Position numbers and translations under genes: made by a program
From: Syntrophaceae bacterium UBA6112
Lineage (GTDB): Bacteria; Desulfobacterota; Syntrophia; Syntrophales; UBA5619
DNA: 26,952 nt
Assembly (NCBI GenBank): GCA_002423465.1
Contig: DIWG01000044.1
Span: forward strand, 1 to 26,952
Direction: 5' to 3'
Shown: positions 22,094-26,952 of the stretch, piece after piece
Numbering within the stretch: the stretch's first letter is position 1
How the letters are laid out: each line of letters opens with the position of its first letter
The notes under the pieces: model-generated
Seen by the model: only the letters and a program-made list of their open reading frames with translations
The model's database searches: none
Told to the model about the DNA's origin: nothing

Positions 22094-22819
22094 TCAGATC
22101 AGAATTTTGCTTAAGAAGTCTTTGGCCCTTTCCGTTTTTGGGTCCGAGAAAAAAGACTTGTCCGTGCCCCGCTCGATAATTTGCCCCTCGTCCATGAAGA
22201 TGATTTCGTCGGCTACTTCCCGCGCGAATCCCATCTCATGGGTGACGACGGCCATGGTCATGCCCGATTTTGCCAAGTCGATCATGACGTCGAGCACTTC
22301 CTTGATCATTTCCGGATCGAGCGCCGAGGTTGGTTCGTCGAAGAGCATGATTTCCGGTTCCATGGCGAGCGCCCGGGCGATGGCTACACGCTGCTGCTGG
22401 CCGCCGGAGAGGTTGCCCGGGTATTTCTGCGCCTGCTCGGGAATCCCGACGCGCTCCAGGAGTTGAACCGCCTTTTCCTCGGCTTGCTTTTTAGGGATAT
22501 TCTTGACCTTGATCGGGGCGATCGTGATATTGTCAATGACCTTCAAATGGGGATAGAGTTCAAAACGCTGAAAGACCATCCCCATTTTCTGCCTTAGTTG
22601 CATGAGATTGGTGGACGGATCCTTGAGGGAGACGCCGTCCACAACGATATCCCCTTCCTGGAAGGGTTCAAGGCCGTTGAGGCTTTTGAGCAGCGTGCTC
22701 TTCCCCGACCCGGAGGGGCCGCAAATGACGACCACCTGGCCTTGATGGATTTCTTCGTTGATATTGTTGAGTACTCTGTGGGTTCCAAACCATTTGCTGA
22801 CATTGATGATCTTGATCAT
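22094..22819 (-). CDS. Polar amino acid ABC transporter ATP-binding protein (GltL/GlnQ type)
   Basis: A 241-residue ATPase. It carries Walker A GPSGSGKST (near 34-42), Q-loop FQRFELYPHL, signature LSGGQQQRVAIARAL, Walker B IMLFDEPTSALD and an intact H-loop histidine in VVTHEMGFA. This is the canonical GlnQ/GltL set, unlike the NitT/TauT ATPase at the window's left end. The ATG at 22819 overlaps the stop of the upstream permease by four bases (ATGA), so translation is coupled. Together with the two permeases and the binding protein it forms a complete importer. Substrate follows from the binding protein. Confidence 0.95.
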   Translation of the reverse strand: MIKIINVSKWFGTHRVLNNINEEIHQGQVVVICGPSGSGKSTLLKSLNGLEPFQEGDIVVDGVSLKDPSTNLMQLRQKMGMVFQRFELYPHLKVIDNITIAPIKVKNIPKKQAEEKAVQLLERVGIPEQAQKYPGNLSGGQQQRVAIARALAMEPEIMLFDEPTSALDPEMIKEVLDVMIDLAKSGMTMAVVTHEMGFAREVADEIIFMDEGQIIERGTDKSFFSDPKTERAKDFLSKILI

Positions 22820-23478
22820 TTGGCGGCACCTCTCTTGGCTTCCAGTTTCTTGCTGAATCGGCTCATAACAAAACAGAAAATGAAATAGACCAGGCCGATG
22901 AAGGCGTAGATTTCCAGGCTCTTCATCTCCCGGGCGTCGACGATGCTGGCCGACCGCAGAAATTCCTTGAGGCCGATGACATAGGCCAGAGAGGTATCCT
23001 GAAAGACGACGACCGTCTGCGTGATGAGGGAAGGGACCATATTGCGCATGGCCTGGGGCAGGATGATGTAACGCATGGTCTGGGCATAGGTGAATCCCGT
23101 CGAATATGCGGCCTGCTCCTGTCCCTTGGAGATGGACTGGATTCCGGCGCGGACGATTTCGGCGAAATAGGCGGCCTCGAAAACGACGAAGGCCACCGAG
23201 GCGGAAACGAAATCGCCCAAGGGTCTGCCGGCAATGATGGGAACGAGAAAATAGAACCAGAAAATAACGAGTAAAAGCGGCAGACTGCGGAAAAAATTCA
23301 CGAAGATCGTTGCCGGATAGTAAATCAGTTTAATATGACTCAGCCGGGCCATGCCGACCAGCATGCCGAAGAAAAGCCCTCCGCTGATGGCCACCAAGGC
23401 CAGCTCGAAAGTCGTGAGCAGTCCCTTCATGAAGAAGGGCATGTTTTTGATGATGACGGTCCAGTCAAAGGCGCCCAT
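22816..23478 (-). CDS. Polar amino acid ABC transporter permease (GltK type)
   Basis: A 220-residue permease of the His/Glu/Gln/Arg/opine family. It opens with IIKNMPFFMKGLLTTFELALVAIS, has the family stretch VNFFRSLPLLLVIFWFYFLVP near 64-84, and the ATPase-docking EAA loop near 108-133 (EIVRAGIQSISKGQEQAAYSTG). About five membrane helices are visible. AAGGAG lies about 11 bases before ATG 23478. It pairs with the permease 7 bases upstream to form a heterodimeric channel, the standard design of GltJK. Confidence 0.93.
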   Translation of the reverse strand: MGAFDWTVIIKNMPFFMKGLLTTFELALVAISGGLFFGMLVGMARLSHIKLIYYPATIFVNFFRSLPLLLVIFWFYFLVPIIAGRPLGDFVSASVAFVVFEAAYFAEIVRAGIQSISKGQEQAAYSTGFTYAQTMRYIILPQAMRNMVPSLITQTVVVFQDTSLAYVIGLKEFLRSASIVDAREMKSLEIYAFIGLVYFIFCFVMSRFSKKLEAKRGAAK

Positions 23479-23485
23479 AGATGAT

Positions 23486-24208
23486 CTATCTCCTTCTTGT
23501 GATCAGCCCTGGTACGGCAAGGCGCTTCTCGATCAGGCCCATGATCAGGACCACCATGAGGGTAATGACCATGTAGGCTAAAGATGCCGCCGTGGTCGCC
23601 TCAATGCCGCGAAAGGTGTATGCCTCGATCTGCTGGCTCATGAATGTGGTTTCCAATACGCCGACCGTCATGGCCAGAGAGGTGTTCTTGAAGACGGTCA
23701 GACATTCCGTCGTCAAAGGGGGAATCATGATCCGGACGGCGAGCGGAATAATGATATACCGGTAAGTCTGTAGGTGCGTAAAACCGGTGCTCAGCGCCGC
23801 ATAGTACTGATCGGTGGGGATGGACTGCATGCCGGCCCGGACCTGTTCGGCCACGCGGGACGAGGTGTAGAGGGAAAGACCGACGACCACCACCCAGAAC
23901 TCGAAGTTCGGCAGTTCCCGGTATAAAAATCTTTCAATAAAACCGGGCAAGATGCTTGGCGCGGCAAAATACCAGAAAAAAAGTTGGACAAGGAGGGGAA
24001 TATCGCGAAAAAATTCCGTGTAGGCGGTCGCAAGAAAACGGATGGGCTTCCAGGGGGTAATCCGCATGGTGCCGATAATGATGCCCAACGTCAGGGCAAT
24101 GCACCAACTGATGAACCCGAGGCTGATCGTTGTCCAGATGCCCTGCAGCATCCAGCCTCCGTAGGGTTCGGTCCAGATCACGGACCAGTTGAAATTATAG
24201 GAAAGCAT
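23486..24208 (-). CDS. Polar amino acid ABC transporter permease (GltJ type)
   Basis: A 240-residue permease of the same family as its partner. It shows WMLQGIWTTISLGFISWCIAL, TEFFRDIPLLVQLFFWYFA near 64-82 and the docking loop EQVRAGMQSIPTDQYYAALSTG near 120-141, plus the C-terminal FRGIEATTAASLAYMVITL helix characteristic of the GltJ branch. ATG 24208 follows AAGGAG by about 10 bases. A stable hairpin separates it from the upstream binding-protein gene, which suggests less permease than binding protein is made. Confidence 0.93.
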   Translation of the reverse strand: MLSYNFNWSVIWTEPYGGWMLQGIWTTISLGFISWCIALTLGIIIGTMRITPWKPIRFLATAYTEFFRDIPLLVQLFFWYFAAPSILPGFIERFLYRELPNFEFWVVVVGLSLYTSSRVAEQVRAGMQSIPTDQYYAALSTGFTHLQTYRYIIIPLAVRIMIPPLTTECLTVFKNTSLAMTVGVLETTFMSQQIEAYTFRGIEATTAASLAYMVITLMVVLIMGLIEKRLAVPGLITRRR

Positions 24209-24241
24209 AAAAAGATCGCTCCTTCAGCGGATGAGGGGAAG

Positions 24242-24274
24242 GCCCGGAGGGCGCCGTCGTGTTGCCCTCCGGGC
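24242..24274 (-). repeat. Intercistronic 11-bp perfect hairpin after the binding-protein gene
   Basis: GCCCGGAGGGC (24242-24252) pairs perfectly with GCCCTCCGGGC (24264-24274) over an 11-base loop, 27 bases past the binding-protein stop on the minus strand. No U-run follows. It is the third such hairpin after a solute-receptor gene in this window. Confidence 0.75.
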
Positions 24275-24301
24275 ACTGCTTCCCACATACGAGATCGTCT
24301 C

Positions 24302-25177
24302 TTACGATGGCCAGGCCTGGAGCTTCAGGAGCGTCTTGAACTCGTCCGTCATGGGAATCGGCAGAGCGCCCTTGGGGCCGAACCATTTGTCATAGAGCTT
24401 CATGTAGCGGCCGTCCTTGATCATTTCGATGATCTGGGCATTGATGAAATCCAGGAAAGCCGAATCGTTCTGCCGCACGATAAAAGCGTAGGGATCGTAG
24501 GTGATCATTTCGCCGACGATTCTGTAATCATCGGGCTTGGGCGCCTTGGCCTTCAGGCCGCCCAGATGGGTTCCGTCGCCGCAGTAGGCATCGATAATCC
24601 CCTTTTCGAGCGCCAGCATACCTTGGGGGTGTTCCTGGTAAACGACGATCGTGGCCGCCGGCTTGATGATGCCCTTTGTGTTCAGTTCACGGATTGCGGC
24701 TTCATTGGTTGAACCCTGGGCCGCGCCGACCTTCTTGCCGGCCAGATCCTTGGCTGATTTGATTTTGCTGTTCTTCTTCACCAGCAGCTGCGAGCCGGTC
24801 AGGAAGACGGTTATGGTGAAATCAACGGTTTCTTCCCGGCCGATGGTGTGGGTGGTGGAACCGCACTCCATGTCGATGGTGCCGTTGGCTACGAGCGGAA
24901 TCCGGGTCTTGGGGTTGACGGTCTTGAGTTCCATCTTCAGGGGCTTGGAGAACTTTTTCTCCAGGGCCGTCTTGAACTCGCTGGCCATGTCGATGCTGAA
25001 TCCCACATGCTCGTTCTTCTCATTGAAAAAACCGAAAGGAATAGCCCCGTCTCTGACCCCCACAATGAACTCACCCCTTTTGGATATCGTTTCCAGGGTG
25101 CCCTCCGCAAAAGCGGAAGCGGTAAGACAGAAGAGAACCGCCAGAATGACGCCTGCCGTGTACAAAGATTTCCTCAT
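24302..25177 (-). CDS. Polar amino acid ABC transporter substrate-binding protein (GltI-like)
   Basis: A 291-residue periplasmic receptor of SBP family 3. A signal peptide covers residues 1 to about 24 (cleavage after SAFA). The mature part begins TLETISKRGEFIVGVRDGAIPFGF, and DMECGSTTHTIGREETVDFT near 102-121 is very close to the glutamate/aspartate receptor GltI (ECGSTTN pattern, with the ligand-binding arginine). QGSTNEAAIRELN and DKWFGPKGALPIPMTDEFKTLL are also GltI-like. ATG 25177 has AGGAGAGGG upstream; an earlier in-frame start lacks a signal peptide at the N-terminus. An acidic amino acid receptor beside a cysteate lyase suggests L-cysteate, the sulfonate analogue of aspartate, as ligand; aspartate or glutamate are alternatives. 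Confidence 0.92.
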   Translation of the reverse strand: MRKSLYTAGVILAVLFCLTASAFAEGTLETISKRGEFIVGVRDGAIPFGFFNEKNEHVGFSIDMASEFKTALEKKFSKPLKMELKTVNPKTRIPLVANGTIDMECGSTTHTIGREETVDFTITVFLTGSQLLVKKNSKIKSAKDLAGKKVGAAQGSTNEAAIRELNTKGIIKPAATIVVYQEHPQGMLALEKGIIDAYCGDGTHLGGLKAKAPKPDDYRIVGEMITYDPYAFIVRQNDSAFLDFINAQIIEMIKDGRYMKLYDKWFGPKGALPIPMTDEFKTLLKLQAWPS

Positions 25178-25251
25178 GATCCCTCTCCTTTCATAAAGAT
25201 GTGACAAAGTTGATGAATTGACTGCCCGCCTGCACCGCCATGGTTCCGCGA

Positions 25252-26253
25252 TCACCCCTCGAGGATTTCGGAACTGTGGACATAGAGCGCAGGAATGCCG
25301 CCTGTATGCAGAAAGAGAATCTGATCTTCTTTCTGAAAATAACCTTTCCGGATCAGATCGATCAAGCCTGCCATGGCCTTGCCTGTATAACAGGGGTCCA
25401 GCAGGATGCCCTCCGTTCGGGCCGTGAGCCGGATCGCTTCCGCCATTTCGGGTGTGGGCAGGGAGTAGCCGGGACCCAGATAGGCGTCGAAACAGTTCAC
25501 GCCATCTCGCGGGATATCGGCGGAAACGCCAATATACGCGGTGACGCCCCTGACCAGACGATATACAAGATCTTCCTGTTCCCTTTTGTTGCGGACCACA
25601 TTGATGCCGATGACCGGCAGCGGAGCGCGATTTGCGTAAAAACCCGCAACAAGCCCCGACTGCGTTCCACCGCTGCCGCTGGCGCAGACGATATAATCGA
25701 AGGTCAGGCTCAATTCAAAGCACTGGCTCAGGATCTCCTCGGCGCAGGCCACATATCCCAAGTCGCCTAAGGCATTGGATCCGCCGACCGGGATGATATA
25801 AGGTTTTCCGCCTGCCTTTTGGGTGTCGTCAGCCAGTCGTTGCATTTCCTGCATCATGTCGACGCCGCCGGGAACGACGCGGATCTCTTCGACGCCCAAG
25901 AGCCGAAAGAGGAAGATATTGCCGCCGGCGTCCGGCCGGTAGCTGCCGGCGACGCGCTCCTCCAGAATGAGTCTGCACTTCATCCCCTCCCGGACCGCGG
26001 CCGCCAGCGTCAAACGGCAATGGTTGGACTGCACGGCCCCTCCCGTGATCAGGGTGTCCGCACCCTGAGACAGCGCCTCGGCGACGAGGAATTCCAATTT
26101 TCTCGTTTTATTGCCCCCGGCGGTCAGACCGAGGAGATCATCCCTTTTCACATAGAGGGAAGGCCCGCCCAACATGGCGGAAAGCCTGGAGAGTTTTTCA
26201 ATGGGGGTTTGTCCTTGGGTGTAACGTCTGCGCGGAAATTTTGCCAAATTCAT
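25252..26253 (-). CDS. cuyA: PLP-dependent L-cysteate sulfo-lyase (CuyA-like), D-cysteine desulfhydrase family
   Basis: A 333-residue fold type II PLP enzyme of the ACC deaminase/D-cysteine desulfhydrase family. Lys49 in GGNKTRKLEF is the PLP lysine, SNHCRLTLAAA near 75-85 binds substrate, and GSGGTQSG is the phosphate loop. N-terminal LAKFPRRRYTQGQTPIEKL, the LEERVAGSYRPDAGGN segment and GPGYSLPTPEM with EGILLDPCYTGKAMAGLID agree, from memory, better with CuyA of Silicibacter than with D-cysteine desulfhydrase. CuyA converts L-cysteate to pyruvate, ammonia and sulfite. ATG 26253 follows AAAGGA. The binding-protein gene is 74 bases downstream in the same direction, a transporter-lyase arrangement fitting cysteate use. 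D-cysteine desulfhydrase or a related beta-elimination activity is the alternative. Confidence 0.75.
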   Translation of the reverse strand: MNLAKFPRRRYTQGQTPIEKLSRLSAMLGGPSLYVKRDDLLGLTAGGNKTRKLEFLVAEALSQGADTLITGGAVQSNHCRLTLAAAVREGMKCRLILEERVAGSYRPDAGGNIFLFRLLGVEEIRVVPGGVDMMQEMQRLADDTQKAGGKPYIIPVGGSNALGDLGYVACAEEILSQCFELSLTFDYIVCASGSGGTQSGLVAGFYANRAPLPVIGINVVRNKREQEDLVYRLVRGVTAYIGVSADIPRDGVNCFDAYLGPGYSLPTPEMAEAIRLTARTEGILLDPCYTGKAMAGLIDLIRKGYFQKEDQILFLHTGGIPALYVHSSEILEG

Positions 26254-26277
26254 AACGGATATCCTTTTGTCTGTGCG

Positions 26278-26306
26278 CCTCTAACAGACTTTTCCCACCC
26301 TGTCAA
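26278..26306 (-). promoter_or_regulatory. Possible sigma70 promoter of the cuyA-transporter operon
   Basis: On the minus strand TTGACA (26306-26301) is followed after 17 bases by TAGAGG (26283-26278, 3 of 6 consensus), 24 bases before the cuyA start. The -35 is perfect and the -10 is poor, so activation by a regulator is possible. Confidence 0.4.
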
Positions 26307-26354
26307 CACCTTTCGCCCACCGGTCGGGGAAGTGAATTTTCATCAAAATTCTTT

Positions 26355-26375
26355 GCAGGATTCTTCGGATCCTGC
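26355..26375 (-). terminator. Possible weak terminator after the AEC permease gene
   Basis: GCAGGAT (26355-26361) and ATCCTGC (26369-26375) form a 7-bp stem over a 7-base loop. On the minus strand it is followed by AAAGAATTTT, a poor U-tract. It lies between the AEC gene and cuyA. Confidence 0.35.
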
Positions 26376-26421
26376 CGTGGGCGTCTCACCGGATAGGCGA
26401 TTGATTACCGCTTTTCAATTT

Positions 26422-26952
26422 TCACTGCAGTTTCCACAGCCAGAAAGAAAGGGTCACCATCGAAAGCAGGGTGGAAACCATGATGTCCGATGACATCACA
26501 CTTTTGTCGGCGCCCAGCTTGCTGGAAAGCAGGTAAGAGGAGAAGGCGGTCGGGCAGGAGAGGATGATGATTCCAACCTTGAAATCAAGACCCTTGATCC
26601 CGGCCTCCGTGAAAAGAAACCAACCCAACAGGACCATCAGGAAAAGTTTAATGAAGCAGGCATATGCCGTCGCCTTGTAATCCTTCTTGATCAATTCGAA
26701 CGAGAGGTTGCCTCCCATGGCGATCAGGGCCAGGGGCAGCGCCAAGTCGGAGAGAAAGTGGAGGACATTGACGATAAAAGTCGGGAAGGGGATCCGGAAG
26801 TAGGAAAGAAGCAAGCCGGCCATGCAGGAGAGGATCACCGGGTTCACGACCAGGGCATTTCTTAGGTCGACGATCGACTTCCAATCCATGGAACCCTTCA
26901 ACGGCCAGGTCAGGGCCAGTACGGCCAGTGTAACGTCGCACATTAAATTGAC
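26422..26952 (-). CDS. AEC-family (auxin efflux carrier) permease, C-terminal part, cut by window edge
   Basis: The frame stays open to the window end, so only the last 177 or so residues are present. Several hydrophobic helices are visible, including LPLALIAMGGNLS, a typical second-half motif of AEC transporters, and CPTAFSSYLLSSKLGADKSVMSSDIMVSTLLSMVTL, the usual C-terminal ending. AEC proteins move malate, lactate or other small carboxylates and are often encoded beside catabolic genes. The internal ATG near 26943 is probably not the start, since codons continue upstream of it. It reads in the same direction as cuyA, 168 bases away, and could export or import a product of that pathway, but nothing in the sequence shows which. 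Confidence 0.85.
   Translation of the reverse strand, partial: VNLMCDVTLAVLALTWPLKGSMDWKSIVDLRNALVVNPVILSCMAGLLLSYFRIPFPTFIVNVLHFLSDLALPLALIAMGGNLSFELIKKDYKATAYACFIKLFLMVLLGWFLFTEAGIKGLDFKVGIIILSCPTAFSSYLLSSKLGADKSVMSSDIMVSTLLSMVTLSFWLWKLQ

Noticed and set aside
1..26952. CRISPR arrays, tRNA or rRNA genes, insertion sequences, transposases or phage genes
   Set aside because: None was seen on either strand. The cassette-like second TTT has no adjoining integrase or transposase.

Overview
The window (about 27 kb, GC-rich, strong Shine-Dalgarno sites) looks like an anaerobic bacterial chromosome. Ferredoxin-dependent 2-oxoacid oxidoreductase subunits, a CoA-transferase, two tripartite tricarboxylate transporters (TTT) and a set of organosulfonate genes would suit a Desulfobacterota-type (former Deltaproteobacteria) sulfonate-using or syntrophic organism. 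That placement is inference: there is no rRNA or other phylogenetic marker here.

Layout. (1) 3-5504, plus strand: a NitT/TauT-type ABC transporter (two different permeases and one ATPase; the binding protein would lie upstream), a taurine:pyruvate aminotransferase-like enzyme, and a single-chain glutaconate-type CoA-transferase. (2) 5620-8729: a first TTT transporter, order tctC-tctB-tctA, ended by a terminator. (3) 8915-9577: a GntR/FCD regulator. (4) 9842-12870: a second TTT, order tctC-tctA-tctB, with its own sigma70-like promoter and a 16-bp terminator hairpin; it abuts the C-terminal remnant of a TauE/SafE permease (12952-13198). (5) 13318-20690: an apparent operon encoding a LarA-family nickel racemase, four subunits of a 2-oxoacid:ferredoxin oxidoreductase, a D-2-hydroxyacid dehydrogenase, an HprK-like P-loop protein and a ComA-family phosphosulfolactate synthase. 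A GntR-type palindrome overlaps its predicted promoter. A bidirectional terminator follows. (6) 20813-26253, minus strand: aspartate-type aminotransferase, a GltIJKL-like polar amino acid ABC transporter and a CuyA-like L-cysteate sulfo-lyase. (7) 26422-26952, minus strand: the C-terminal part of an AEC-family permease running off the window.

How it may work together. The recurrent theme is C2 and C3 sulfonates. Import systems for amino-sulfonates (TauABC-like and GltIJKL-like) and for sulfo-carboxylates (TTT) surround enzymes that plausibly act on taurine, cysteate, sulfolactate and sulfopyruvate. CuyA would split cysteate to pyruvate, ammonia and sulfite. Aspartate-type transamination of cysteate, and racemase plus dehydrogenase action on sulfolactate, would both give sulfopyruvate. 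The ferredoxin-dependent oxidoreductase could then make sulfoacetyl-CoA, and the CoA-transferase could recover the thioester. The pairing of an HprK-like kinase candidate with a phosphosulfolactate synthase is the most unusual part: either sulfite is fixed onto phosphoenolpyruvate, or sulfolactate is phosphorylated and split in reverse. Family assignments are mostly solid; substrates are inferred from neighbours and are not proven.
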